A stretch of DNA of 56,317 nt from CAYLJJ01 sp964384025 (GTDB lineage Bacteria; Myxococcota_A; Bradymonadia; UBA7976; UBA1532), in NCBI GenBank assembly GCA_964384025.1, contig CAYLJJ010000034.1, positions 1-56,317 of the forward strand. Direction: 5' to 3'. Below, in pieces: positions 8,851-17,946 of the stretch. Numbering within the stretch: the first letter of the stretch is position 1; every line of letters starts with the position of its first letter. Made by a program: the position numbers and the translations under genes. The notes below the pieces were generated by a model that had not been told where the DNA came from, made no database searches, and was given only the letters and a program-made list of their open reading frames with translations.

Positions 8851-8974
8851 TAGGCTCCTCCTCCTAACGGGGAATCGAGGGGGAGTCAACCGGAAATCGA
8901 AGCAGTTTTTCCCTTTTATTTTCTAGAATTTTCTTTATCTTGGAGGCAATTTGGAGGGCTCTTCTTTCCTGCGT

Positions 8975-9421
8975 TTAGGGAACCTCAAGGAGCATCTCCT
9001 GAGTTGCCATAATCGGCAGGCCCTGAGGGCTTAAGGCCCAAACAGCCCAGAAGTAAGCACCCGAGGGCAGCACCGCATCTCCCTCCTCAACATTGTTTAA
9101 GAGGCCGTGTTCAAAGAGGATATTGCCATCCCGCCCCGCTCCTAAGCCGCTGTGCCAGAGCCAGATCACCGCCTCTGGGTTAGAGATCTCTCGCCCTTGA
9201 ACATCGATCGCTTCGCTGAAGAGGGCACAGACCACATGATCTTCTTCAGCAGCTGGCCAGGAGAAGTTGGGGCGCTCAGGTCGCCCAGATTGAGCCGCTT
9301 GGAGCAGCTCAACGCCCTGGAAAATGGCATTATTATAGAGAAAGTCCTCCTCTCTATCAGGATCATACTCTGCACAGGAGAGAAGCAGCAGAGGGAGGAA
9401 CAGGAGAGATTGAGCGCTCAT
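8975..9421 (-). CDS. Lipoprotein, paralogue of the adjacent upstream gene
   Basis: A 148-residue predicted lipoprotein. A short hydrophobic signal ends in a lipobox (LLLLSC) with Cys near residue 16. The mature part aligns throughout with the gene immediately upstream: shared F-S-W-P-A, an H-V-(V/I)-C-A-(I/L)-F stretch, W-x-W-H-S-G-L, L-F-E-H-G and Y-(F/Y)-W-A-V-W-A-L. The pair is therefore a tandem duplication. The fold resembles a small Ig-like beta domain; the function is unknown. Its ATG overlaps the upstream stop by four bases (ATGA), so it is the third gene of a coupled operon starting at 11345. Confidence 0.7.
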   Translation of the reverse strand: MSAQSLLFLPLLLLSCAEYDPDREEDFLYNNAIFQGVELLQAAQSGRPERPNFSWPAAEEDHVVCALFSEAIDVQGREISNPEAVIWLWHSGLGAGRDGNILFEHGLLNNVEEGDAVLPSGAYFWAVWALSPQGLPIMATQEMLLEVP

Positions 9422-9897
9422 TGGCCCACCTCGTTCTGGATGGGGATCTGAAGTGTGTACTCCTGAGAAGAGGCTTGGGGGACCCCTTGAGCGTCTAGAG
9501 CCCAGACCGCCCAGTAGTAGTCCCCCTCCGGTAGGGTCTCAGGGGGGCTCTCAAGCTCTGCGTTGGAGATCCCATGTTCAAAGAGGAGCTGCCCCTCTCG
9601 TCCTCCAGAAAGGCCGCTGTGCCAGATCCATCTGATGCGATGAGGGTTGCTGATCACCCCATCTTTAAGGTTGAGACGCTCGTCAAAGATCGCACAGATG
9701 ACATGACGGTAACTGCTGGCGGGCCAAGAAAAGCTGGGGCGTCCCGGCTGCGCTCCAGGCTGGACCTGAGCAGAGATCAAAGCCGCTCCAGCGAAGAGGG
9801 GGTTCTCGTAGAGATAATCTGAAGATGCGGGCTCCAGGGCGCTATCATCACCACAGGCCAGAGAGAGCAAGCTTAAGAAGAGGAGCTGAGCCTTCAT
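9418..9897 (-). CDS. Lipoprotein, first copy of tandem pair
   Basis: A 159-residue predicted lipoprotein with signal and lipobox LLSLAC. It shares the W/H-S-G and FEHG core with its downstream neighbour. I place the start at the ATG at 9897, which overlaps the stop of the PEGA-barrel gene by one base; an open frame extends six codons further upstream but would add a hydrophilic leader before the signal peptide. The function is unknown. The coupling suggests that both lipoproteins act with the barrel protein in the outer membrane. Confidence 0.7.
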   Translation of the reverse strand: MKAQLLFLSLLSLACGDDSALEPASSDYLYENPLFAGAALISAQVQPGAQPGRPSFSWPASSYRHVICAIFDERLNLKDGVISNPHRIRWIWHSGLSGGREGQLLFEHGISNAELESPPETLPEGDYYWAVWALDAQGVPQASSQEYTLQIPIQNEVGQ

Positions 9898-11345
9898 CAG
9901 AAGATCTCCCTCCAAAACACCGCCTTCAAGGAGATCGCCCCCATCGGTCCTAAGAGAGCGCGGTGCTCCTCTTGAGGCTCTTTGGCTCCATAGAGGCTGA
10001 ATTTTCGCTCAGTGTAGGGGAGCTGTCCTAGATAGGAGACGCCAAGGTCCACCTCTGCCTCCAGGCTGAAGTTGCCCCCTCGGAAGATACGAGAGCCCAA
10101 CTCCAGATAGAGCGCGCCTGAGGGAGACCACTCCAGCAGCTCCCGATCGCCATCGTCGCTCCTCAATAGACTCATACCCAACTCCCCCCCCAGCCAGAGG
10201 GAGGCGAATGAGTATTTCTCCAATAGGGCGTATTTAAGCACCCCTGAGAACTCATCGATATCAACGCTATAGCGCTGCAGCCCCTCCCCCTCTCCCAAGA
10301 AGGTGTCCAACCTATTCTCCGCCTCCTGAGAGAGGCTGCGAGCCCAGTGCAGGCCGAAATTCCAAGAGAGGAAGCGCAGCATCCAGGAGAGCACCATAAA
10401 ATCGATAGAGCGGAGGCCAGGGTGCTCAACATCTAGATAGCTGTAGCGGTAGCTTAAGCTCAGTTCGTTGGCGTCTAGACGAAAACCTGGGGGCGCGGGT
10501 TCGTTTACGGGCCGTGGGTGGGGGTCTACCCCAAACCGGGGGGGCGCGGGCCGCACCCCCGCCGCGAGGGGATTATAAAGGCTGGCCTGCAGGCGCAATC
10601 GATCTCCATCGCTGAGTTGAAAGCGCTGTTCATAGGGCTTAAAACCCTCTTTTTGGATGCGAATATGATAGTCCCCGCTCTTCAGCTCGTGGATCAGGGG
10701 GCTCTCTCCGATCAGGCGATCGTCGATATAAATCTGGCTCTTAGAGGGTCGGGAATCGATATTTAGAGTGACCCGATAGCTGCGTCGAACGGTAGTGGCG
10801 AACTCCACAAGATCCGCTTCGATGGTCTGAAAGAGCCCCGCGTTCATGGGGCCTTTGAGGTGCCGCTCTCGAAAGATCCGTCCATTGCGGAAGTCAAAGC
10901 AGGTCATCAGCAGCTCGACCTCATCTTTCCTATAGCGATAATCCACCTGAATGAGGCCATCAAAGCCGGTCAGGTTCTTGATGGCGATAAGAGAAACCCG
11001 ATCCAAGCTTCTGAGATCCCCAAAACGCTCAATCACCTTCGGGACCTCAGGCATCTCCATCAGGGTCTTGAGGCGCAGGCTCTCCAAGGCGTTGAGGCGG
11101 GCACGGGCGAGGCTGTTGAGCACCCGAGAGAGGCTCTGATCTTTAGAGTTCTCTTTCTGGGGCCTGGGATGAAAGAAGAGATAGACCTTTTTGATATCCT
11201 CCGGCACCAAGCGCTTGGGCTCTAGAGTAGCTGCCTCTTCAACAGAGGGGAGCAGGCTCTGAGAAGCTGGATTGGAGCTGGGCTCTTCAGCCCAGAGCGT
11301 CTTTGGCATCAGAGATAGGATCATCAGTATATAGCTTCGAAGCAT
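9897..11345 (-). CDS. Exported PEGA-domain protein with predicted outer-membrane barrel
   Basis: A 482-residue protein. A signal peptide (cleavage near LWA-EE) is followed by an about 180-residue alpha/beta region and a PEGA domain around residues 195-250 (RPSKSQIYIDDRLIGESP, then LKSGDYHIRIQKEGF). A proline-rich linker leads to a C-terminal half rich in alternating aromatic/polar strands ending in F, typical of a beta barrel. PEGA domains are short surface-exposed beta modules common in delta-proteobacterial envelope proteins. The ATG at 11345 has GGAGG five bases upstream. It heads a three-gene overlapping operon with the two paralogous lipoproteins. The job is probably structural or sensory at the cell surface; the substrate is unknown. 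Confidence 0.7.
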   Translation of the reverse strand: MLRSYILMILSLMPKTLWAEEPSSNPASQSLLPSVEEAATLEPKRLVPEDIKKVYLFFHPRPQKENSKDQSLSRVLNSLARARLNALESLRLKTLMEMPEVPKVIERFGDLRSLDRVSLIAIKNLTGFDGLIQVDYRYRKDEVELLMTCFDFRNGRIFRERHLKGPMNAGLFQTIEADLVEFATTVRRSYRVTLNIDSRPSKSQIYIDDRLIGESPLIHELKSGDYHIRIQKEGFKPYEQRFQLSDGDRLRLQASLYNPLAAGVRPAPPRFGVDPHPRPVNEPAPPGFRLDANELSLSYRYSYLDVEHPGLRSIDFMVLSWMLRFLSWNFGLHWARSLSQEAENRLDTFLGEGEGLQRYSVDIDEFSGVLKYALLEKYSFASLWLGGELGMSLLRSDDGDRELLEWSPSGALYLELGSRIFRGGNFSLEAEVDLGVSYLGQLPYTERKFSLYGAKEPQEEHRALLGPMGAISLKAVFWREIF

Positions 11346-11416
11346 CTCTCCCTCCAGAGGTCCGCCTGATAGGTTACAGTGCTCTCGTAAAGAATAAGAG
11401 TAGAGGGGAATTTAAG

Positions 11417-12029
11417 ATGAGACGAGCCTCCTCGATCTACTTGGTGGGGCTTTTGCTCTGGGCCGCGAGCCCAGCCCAAGCTCAATTGGACAACCATCAC
11501 TGGCTTCCTACCCTCTGCTCCTCTGACGCGACCTATGTCACTCAGCACTGCTTGATGCTCTCCACCCCACAGGAGGAAGAGCTGCTCGTTCGAGTGACTG
11601 ATGGCGTTGATGAGCTGGTTTGGGAGGGCCTGCTCTCTAAGGCGGCTCCGATCGCTGTCCCTCTCAAGGGTAACAGCTGTGGTCCTCACACCGTGGCGCG
11701 TAACGGCCCTGCTTTAGACAGCAACCCATGTGGCCTCAGGGACCAACTCTATAAACCAGGGGCACTACACAGGGCAGAAGATCATCGCTGAGCAGCCTAT
11801 CCATGCCAACCTAAGACACCTGACCTCCTGTCAAGCGCTGATCCTGACCAGCAAGGGCCGCAAGGCCTTGGGGACTGAGTTTCGCGCGGGCTTTATGCCC
11901 GAGAGGAGATCCAACTCCAGCTACAGGAGCATGTTTGTCTCCGCGATGGCCACTCAGGATGACACTCAGGTTCGTTTTGATGATGGCTCAATATGCGTTT
12001 TGGGGTCTTCTTCTCAGAGACGAAAATAG
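11417..12029 (+). pseudogene. Frameshifted, truncated IgGFc-binding-like surface protein gene
   Basis: From the ATG at 11417 (GAGGGG eight bases upstream) the frame encodes a signal peptide (ending AQA) and about 100 residues of a secreted protein, then shifts near 11700-11735. The homologous continuation is in another frame: SINQGHYTGQ, then LGTEFRAGF and DDTQVRFDDGS, to a stop at 12029. The pattern of GTEF-x-A and DDTxVxF resembles the N-terminal domain of IgGFc-binding-type proteins, which are large adhesin-like proteins. Homology stops about 50 bases before the IS1595 remnant, so the insertion probably removed the 3' part. A sequencing frameshift cannot be excluded, but the truncation would remain. 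Confidence 0.55.
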
Positions 12030-12080
12030 CATGACTAGGCAATGATTCTCGTGTTATTCTGATGAGATGAGAGGTTGTGT

Positions 12081-12820
12081 ATGCTTTTGAAAATTCAAGA
12101 TCTGATGGATGACAGTCAGTGCTTTGATCGACTCCGTGAGATGCGCTGGCCGGAAGGCTGAATATGTCCATTCTGTGATGGACATAGAGTAATTCGACGA
12201 GGCTGGGATGACAAGTAACCAGAAAAGCAACGTTATGAATGCAAGTGGTGTTTTAGGCGGTTTGATGATTTAGCAGGGGCTATATTTTCAGAGCATCATC
12301 AGCCATTAAAGACATGAATGCCAGTACTGCATTTTATGGGATTAAACCTATCCAACAGTCGAACATCAAAAGAACTAGACCTGGATAAAGATGATGTTTC
12401 CAAAATGGCTACCTTGCTGAGAAAGGGAACGACTTTTAAAAAAGAGGTATAATGTTGGATAATATCATCGAATGCGATGAAATTTACATTGTGACTGGGC
12501 ATAAATGACAAAAAGGATAAGTTCTTCGGGCTGGTCGAGAACTAAGGCGTCGAAGGCTTAAAGAAAAGACAGAAAGAGGGACAACAGCAAACAATAAGCC
12601 TCCAGTCTTCGAAATGATTCCCCAGAGTGGTCAATTAGCAATAAAATTGCTGCTAAATGTCAAAAAAACAAGCAGTTAAGCCTCATATTTTTGATGACAT
12701 TAAGTAAAGCGGCCTTATATGTACTGATGAGTACATAATCTATGTTTTTTTAGAGAACTGGGGTTTCTATCATGAAACAGTCAATCATGTCAGGCGTGAA
12801 TGATGATGGAGACGGCTTCT
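12081..12820 (+). mobile_element. Decayed IS1595-family transposase
   Basis: Conceptual translation across stops and at least two frameshifts gives a recognisable IS1595-family transposase. In order: the N-terminus MLLKIQDLMDD, a zinc-ribbon (CPFC ... YECKWC) with RRFDDL, HHQPLKT and FMGLNLSNS, then a shifted frame with IIECDEIYIVTGHK (first DDE acidic residues), PPVFEMI, TDEYIIY, NWGFYHETVNH, and finally DGDGF in a third frame. Stops fall at several sites (TGA and TAA), including one where the family has tryptophan, so it is dead. The C-terminal part after DGDGF is missing. I could not identify terminal inverted repeats. AT content is above the flanks. It lies between the broken surface-protein gene and the Ser/Thr kinase. 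Confidence 0.8.
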
Positions 12821-12999
12821 ACTCGCTCTCTTCCGGCGCTCTCGGCAGTAATCTAGTCGCTTGTTGGTGGGCATAGAGGCTTTTAAATCTGCCCCAAACA
12901 AAGGTGAGCGCTCTGGACTTCGGGAAAAATCCTCTCTGGACTCTAGGCTTGGAACTCTCGACTATATAGGTTGATGAGCGATGCCGCCCAGGAGAGGTT

Positions 13000-14550
13000 T
13001 TGAGCGCAGAGAAGTCCATCGGGCTCTGTCCATCCTGTGAGCGTGAGGGACCCTTGGGGCGGCCCTGTCCCCAGCCTGTCTGTCTCCGACGAGGCTATCA
13101 CCACATCCCCACTGATAATGTGCTTGAGATGAGCCGCTCAGGGCTCCTCGATCCGGTCCTTGGGCAGCTCTGGGGGGATTACCTCATTGTTCAAAAACTG
13201 GGCGGCGGCGGGGTAGGCAACGTCTACCTTGCGTTACAGTTTCCCATCGGGATGAAGGCCGCTCTCAAGCTGCTGGACAATGGCAACGGCCCCCCTAATG
13301 AGGCCCTCACCGATCGCTTTCGTGGAGAGGCCGCCGCTCTAGCACGTTTGAGTCACCCCAATATCGTGCGCCTGCTCAAGTTTGGCAGCCACTATGGGCG
13401 CCCCTATCTGGTGATGGAGTATGTGGAGGAGGGCCGCACCCTTCGTGAGGAGATGCTGCGGGGGATGGAGCCTGAGAAGGCGCTGCGCATCCTCAATCAG
13501 CTGATCAACGCTCTGGAGTCTGCTCACGCTGCAGGTGTGATACACCGCGACATCAAACCCCCCAACATCATGCTCCAACGAGTACCTGGAGAGGAGGCCT
13601 ATGTTCGCCTCGTTGATTTTGGTCTGGCTAAGTTCCTGGATGATGGAGATCAGACTCGCTTTCTGGCAGGTACCCCCTCCTATATGGCTCCAGAGCAGAT
13701 CCTCCGCAAAGGGATCGGTCCCTGGTCCGATTGGTATGCTGTAGGGGCCATCGCCTTTGAGATGATCACACAGCGGCGTCCCTATCCTGGAGACTCCGCA
13801 GACGAGGTGATCGCTCTCAAGCGGGACCTGGAGTATGACCCTTGCCAGAACCTCCAAGATCTGCATCTGCCCTTCGCTGTAGAGCACTTTCTCCGGCGCG
13901 CTCTGGCTCATGATCCCAACCAGAGGCTCCGCGATGCTTCCTCTATGCGGGTCTCTTTGAGCGCGGCCTTTGAAGCCCTCGCTGGCCCGCTTCAAGGGAT
14001 CCCTGCTTCCCCTGAGTATGAGCAGACCTTAGATCGATATGGCAGCTCCCTGGAGATGTTGGGAGAGTTACGGCGAAGACCCTTAAAGGCTGGAGTAGGT
14101 TTGCTGGTTTTAGGGTTCGCGCTCCTGGGTGTCCTCCTGACTCTCCTTCTCAGTGAGCCCGCTCCTACGATCACACCGCAGAGCAAAGCCCTGAGTTCCT
14201 CCGCTCCCGATGTGATGATGGTGCAGGCTGAGCCTCTAGACGCAGCTCCAACCCCCAAGCTGGATCTCTCCATTGAAGATCTGAGCCGCCCTGCGCCCCC
14301 TCCTCAACCCAAGCCCCCCAAGCTCCCTACTCCCTATGAGTTGGCGTTGGAGCGAGCCCGCTCACGCCGAGGTTTGGCGACCGCCGAGGCTCTCCTGCGC
14401 GCCCTTAGAGAGAGTAAAGATGTCAAAGCCTTGCGTAGACAAGCCCGCAAAGAGCCGCTCTTTCTCCGCCTCAACCACCCCGAGATAAACCGCATCTTAA
14501 GGATCTCTCCAAAGAAGGCCCCAGCTGGTCTGGAGATGAAGCGCCTTTAG
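13000..14550 (+). CDS. Membrane Ser/Thr protein kinase with N-terminal zinc ribbon
   Basis: A 516-residue Hanks-type kinase. A four-cysteine N-terminal knuckle (Cys 10, 13, 23, 28) is followed by the kinase domain (about residues 58-330): glycine loop GGGGVGNVYLA, MKAALKLL with the ATP lysine, HRDIKPPNIM near residue 182, VDFGLAK and the APEQI of the activation segment. All catalytic residues are present. A single membrane helix (about 365-388) precedes a proline-rich linker and a short helical C-terminus, outside the membrane if the kinase is inside. The start is TTG at 13000 with AGGAGAGG upstream; nearby ATGs are out of frame. It heads a plus-strand run with the TPR/PEGA protein and large lipoproteins, suggesting an envelope-linked signalling unit. 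Confidence 0.9.
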   Translation: MSAEKSIGLCPSCEREGPLGRPCPQPVCLRRGYHHIPTDNVLEMSRSGLLDPVLGQLWGDYLIVQKLGGGGVGNVYLALQFPIGMKAALKLLDNGNGPPNEALTDRFRGEAAALARLSHPNIVRLLKFGSHYGRPYLVMEYVEEGRTLREEMLRGMEPEKALRILNQLINALESAHAAGVIHRDIKPPNIMLQRVPGEEAYVRLVDFGLAKFLDDGDQTRFLAGTPSYMAPEQILRKGIGPWSDWYAVGAIAFEMITQRRPYPGDSADEVIALKRDLEYDPCQNLQDLHLPFAVEHFLRRALAHDPNQRLRDASSMRVSLSAAFEALAGPLQGIPASPEYEQTLDRYGSSLEMLGELRRRPLKAGVGLLVLGFALLGVLLTLLLSEPAPTITPQSKALSSSAPDVMMVQAEPLDAAPTPKLDLSIEDLSRPAPPPQPKPPKLPTPYELALERARSRRGLATAEALLRALRESKDVKALRRQARKEPLFLRLNHPEINRILRISPKKAPAGLEMKRL

Positions 14551-14565
14551 CGGTAGAACTTGGAG

Positions 14566-15723
14566 ATGCGCAGCCACTCTCTTTTGCTCCTCGCTCTTCT
14601 CCTCATCTCTTCTAGCGCTGAGAGCCGTCTGAGTAGGCGCAGGGCTCAAGCTCTCCTCAACCGGGCTCAACAAAACTTTGTAGCGGGGCGCTTCCAGCGG
14701 GCCCTACGAGATTTTGATCGCCTGGAAAGTTTTGTAGGAAAGTTGCCGATCTATCGCTGGAATGTCGCTCGCTGTCTGGAGGAGCTGGGTCAAGCAGAGA
14801 AGGCGATCCAAGCCTTTGAACACTATCTCAAGCTGAAAGATAAGCCTGAGTCTCAAGCTCAGGCTCGAGAGCGCATCCGCCTCTTGGAGGAGCGTTACCT
14901 GGGCCAGCTTCAGATCAGCTGTAACCTAGAGGGGGTAAAGCTACAGATCAAACGCCTCGTTCACAGCCACCCCTGCCCTGGAGAGTGGCGCCGGGTACGT
15001 GCAGGGCAGTATCACGTCGAGGCCAGATCTCCAGAGGGGATCAAACTCAGCCAAGGTTTAGAGATTCGCGCAGGCAGGCTTCATAAGATCCGTCTCGCCT
15101 TTCCTGGTCGCTTAAAGATTCGCAGCGCTACTGAAGGAGCGCGAGTCCTCATCGACCGTCAGTTTGTGGGCAAGACCCCCTATTTAGGAGAGCAGCCCCC
15201 TGGTCATTACATCGTCACTCTCCAATCGGATCAGGCGGAGTGGTCTAAGGAGGTGCAAGTCTTGGCAGGGAAGGAGGTCTCTGTAGAGGCGATCCTCATC
15301 GATCAAGGAGGAGGGCAGGTCTCTGTGAGCGATCAGCTGAAGGAGGATGGGATCCTGCCCTGGCTCACGCTGGGAGGCTCAGCCCTCAGCTTGGGCTTGG
15401 GAGGCTTCTTCGCCTATCGCGCCTCCCAGGGTTTTAAAGAGATGGAGACCGCTGGTTCGCGCTACGCCCTCGCTCAAGAGGAGGCGGAGGCTCTAAAGGA
15501 GCGCAGGGCGATCGAGCAATATCGAGATGAGGCCCGTCAAGATCGCCTTATCGCTTGGTCGGGGCTGGGGTTGGGGCTCCTCTTGGGAAGCGGGAGTCTC
15601 TGGGCGCTCCTCTCCGCTGATGAGTTTGTACAGCCTGAGCCCCTAAGCACTCCTGGACGCTCCTCATTCAACCCCAGCTCCCTGGAGGGAGGCGCTGGTC
15701 TCAGTTGGAGCTTGAGATGGTGA
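14566..15723 (+). CDS. Exported TPR/PEGA protein with C-terminal membrane segments
   Basis: About 385 residues. A signal peptide (SSSAES) is followed by TPR-like helices (about residues 25-110), then two PEGA-like beta modules, the second with GARVLIDRQFVGKTPY near residue 205. Two hydrophobic segments (LGLGGFFAY and GLGLGLLLGSGSLWALL) flank a helical hairpin near the C-terminus. This TPR-PEGA layout is frequent beside Ser/Thr kinases in myxobacteria-like genomes and probably forms an envelope scaffold. The frame also allows a TTG start at 14560; I prefer the ATG at 14566, though neither has a convincing Shine-Dalgarno. It begins 15 bases after the kinase stop, and its end overlaps the next gene by seven bases. 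Confidence 0.75.
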   Translation: MRSHSLLLLALLLISSSAESRLSRRRAQALLNRAQQNFVAGRFQRALRDFDRLESFVGKLPIYRWNVARCLEELGQAEKAIQAFEHYLKLKDKPESQAQARERIRLLEERYLGQLQISCNLEGVKLQIKRLVHSHPCPGEWRRVRAGQYHVEARSPEGIKLSQGLEIRAGRLHKIRLAFPGRLKIRSATEGARVLIDRQFVGKTPYLGEQPPGHYIVTLQSDQAEWSKEVQVLAGKEVSVEAILIDQGGGQVSVSDQLKEDGILPWLTLGGSALSLGLGGFFAYRASQGFKEMETAGSRYALAQEEAEALKERRAIEQYRDEARQDRLIAWSGLGLGLLLGSGSLWALLSADEFVQPEPLSTPGRSSFNPSSLEGGAGLSWSLRW

Positions 15724-17873
15724 AGCGATCTACAACGATACTCCCGCTCCTCCTCTGTGCAGCCAGCCTGAACGCCTGCCTCAGCGAGCCCGAGATCTCC
15801 TTAGACAACCCCTGTGATCCCCTCTCTGGCGCTGAGGGAAGCTGTCAGCCGCTCTCCGACGCAGCTTTTCCAGACCTCTTCTTAGAGAGAGACCAGGGAG
15901 AGCGCCTGGATCAGCTCAGCTTTCCCGATCAGCTCTTCACCTCTGATCTCCCTCCCCGTCAAGATCGGAGCCTCCCTCAACCCGATGTTCAACCTGAGTT
16001 GAGCGACGAGGATCACGATGGCTTGAGAGATCTCTTGGACAACTGCCCAAGACAAGCCAACCCAAGACAGCGAGATCAAGATGGGGATGGAGTGGGGGAT
16101 CTCTGTGATCCCAACGATGATGGAGATGAGCTCTGGGACTGGTGGGATCCTTGTCCCTGGGAGGCTGATGCAGACTTCTGTCCTACAGATCAGGATGGCG
16201 ATCGGATCCCCGACCTGGAGGATCCCTGCCCTCTCTATCCCAACGAACCGGGAGAGTCTCCTTGTCGCTCTCCCTTTAAGATCTTTCCCTTCAGCGGCCA
16301 CATCCTGGGATTGGCTCCCGGCCCAGTGGTCCTCAGCACCGGGGGCGCGATCATCGAAGAGCAGATCATCGGCAGTGAAGCTGGGCTCTTGGATCCTCGA
16401 GTCTCAGCCTACGCTCAAAGGGGAGCGCTCCAGGGCTTCCTTAACGCCACAGGTTTTGGTTTCAGACGGCGCCTCCCGGATGGTCGTTTTCAGAGCTTTC
16501 ATTTTGATCCTGAGATGATGGATCCCTCCTGGGGAGAGGCCCGCGATCTGCTCTTTCCTGTAGAAGGGGGGCTCTGGCTTTTGAGCGAGAGAGGGCTGTT
16601 TCAAGTAGCGGAGGAGGGGAGTTGGAGCTTTCAAGAGGGGGTTGAGGCGATCCACCAAGATTTCAACCAACAGCTCTGGCTCTCAGTGGAGGGCAGCCTG
16701 AGGCGGGGTGAGGAGTCTCGACCGCTGCCCTCCTGGCTTCTCCCTGTAGAGGAGATCCAGAGCGACAACACTGGCGGGCTCTGGCTCGCAGGCCAAGGAG
16801 CCCTACATCTGAATCTCCAGGGAGAGGTATTGACCGAAGCCCCCGCCGAGATCCGCTATGAGCATATTCAACCACTACCGGGGGGGAGCGCCTGGGCGCT
16901 CTCCGAGGGGCAGCTGTGGAGGATCGAGGCTGATGGAGAGGCTCAAAGAGAGGGTGCCTGGGATCTCTATCTCAGCAGCCTCTTGCCCAGAGGAGAGGGG
17001 ATGTGGTTGGGGAGCTATGCGGGGCTCTATGCTGCCCAAAGCCTGGAGCCAGGGGGGGTGGTTCTTGAGTTTGGGACCCTCCCAGGGGTCCCAGGTCCCC
17101 CTGAGCGAGTCCAACTTCTCAGAGGAGAGCCAGGAATCTGGATCGGCGCGTTGAGCCCTGAACAGATCCTCTTGAGCCCCTCTGGAGATCGACTTTCTCA
17201 GGGGCCGCAAACTCCAGGGGAACTGCGCGCCTGTCAGCGCTCTCCAGCGGGGCAGCTCTGGTGTATCACCGAGGAGCAGCTCTTCAGCTTCCAGGGGGGC
17301 AGCTGGAGTCCAGAGGGGGAGAGGATCCCAGGGCTCCTCAGCCTCTTTGTTCTGGAGGAGCGCATACTGCTCCTGGGCGCTGAGGATGGTCTCCATCGCA
17401 TCGATTTTATCCAAAATCACCACATCTATCCTCCCCAAGCTCCCCAAATTCAGGCGATCGCGGCGGATGCTCAGAACATCTATGTGATCACCCCCTGGGG
17501 TCTCCTGCATCTGCTGGATGGAAGCTGGCTGGAGATCGCCGAGATGGAGGCCCAAGCTCTCGCCTTGGCCCCTGATGGACGGCTCTGGATCGGGGGGCGT
17601 GAGGGGCTCTATCTGCGCTCCCCTGATGGAGACTTTAGACGCTATGAGTCAGAGCGCATCCGCGGCTCTATTCAAGCCTTAGCGGCGGGAGATAATGGCC
17701 TGCTCTATCTTGGGGATGAGCAGGGACTTCTCAGGCTTCAGGGACAACACTTGGAGCGCTTAGGTCTTGCTGATAACCTCCCAGGAGTTGGGGTAGAACA
17801 GCTGCTTCTAGAAGATGGCTTACTGTGGGTTCGCGCTCAGCGAGGGATCGCGCGTCTGGAGCATTGGCCCTGA
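15717..17873 (+). CDS. Lipoprotein with thrombospondin type 3 repeats and propeller-like repeats
   Basis: A 718-residue lipoprotein (lipobox LNAC). After an acidic linker come calcium-binding thrombospondin type 3 repeats (about residues 95-185) with DxDxDG loops such as DEDHDG, DQDGDGVGD and DQDGDRIPD. The remainder (about 195-718) is built of repeats of about 40 residues containing G-x-LWL or G-LLYL, like the two-component-regulator (ligand-sensing) propeller repeats. It is expected on the outer membrane as a calcium-stabilised, ligand-binding or scaffold protein. The ATG at 15717 overlaps the preceding stop (ATGGTGA) and has GGAG eight bases upstream. It ends 73 bases before the next lipoprotein. 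Confidence 0.7.
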   Translation: MVKRSTTILPLLLCAASLNACLSEPEISLDNPCDPLSGAEGSCQPLSDAAFPDLFLERDQGERLDQLSFPDQLFTSDLPPRQDRSLPQPDVQPELSDEDHDGLRDLLDNCPRQANPRQRDQDGDGVGDLCDPNDDGDELWDWWDPCPWEADADFCPTDQDGDRIPDLEDPCPLYPNEPGESPCRSPFKIFPFSGHILGLAPGPVVLSTGGAIIEEQIIGSEAGLLDPRVSAYAQRGALQGFLNATGFGFRRRLPDGRFQSFHFDPEMMDPSWGEARDLLFPVEGGLWLLSERGLFQVAEEGSWSFQEGVEAIHQDFNQQLWLSVEGSLRRGEESRPLPSWLLPVEEIQSDNTGGLWLAGQGALHLNLQGEVLTEAPAEIRYEHIQPLPGGSAWALSEGQLWRIEADGEAQREGAWDLYLSSLLPRGEGMWLGSYAGLYAAQSLEPGGVVLEFGTLPGVPGPPERVQLLRGEPGIWIGALSPEQILLSPSGDRLSQGPQTPGELRACQRSPAGQLWCITEEQLFSFQGGSWSPEGERIPGLLSLFVLEERILLLGAEDGLHRIDFIQNHHIYPPQAPQIQAIAADAQNIYVITPWGLLHLLDGSWLEIAEMEAQALALAPDGRLWIGGREGLYLRSPDGDFRRYESERIRGSIQALAAGDNGLLYLGDEQGLLRLQGQHLERLGLADNLPGVGVEQLLLEDGLLWVRAQRGIARLEHWP

Positions 17874-17946
17874 CATATAACTCCAGTCTGGTCGAACAGC
17901 TGAGAAAACATTAGGATGAGCGCTCCCTTCATTTGACGAGCGCGCT

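Noticed and set aside
8880..8960. Sigma-70-like promoter before gdhA
   Set aside because: A TTGACT exists, but no convincing -10 sequence follows at the right spacing.
12081..12480. TGA read as tryptophan in the transposase (recoding)
   Set aside because: One TGA falls where the family has Trp, but TAA stops and frameshifts are also present and TGA is the normal stop in neighbouring genes, so decay explains it.
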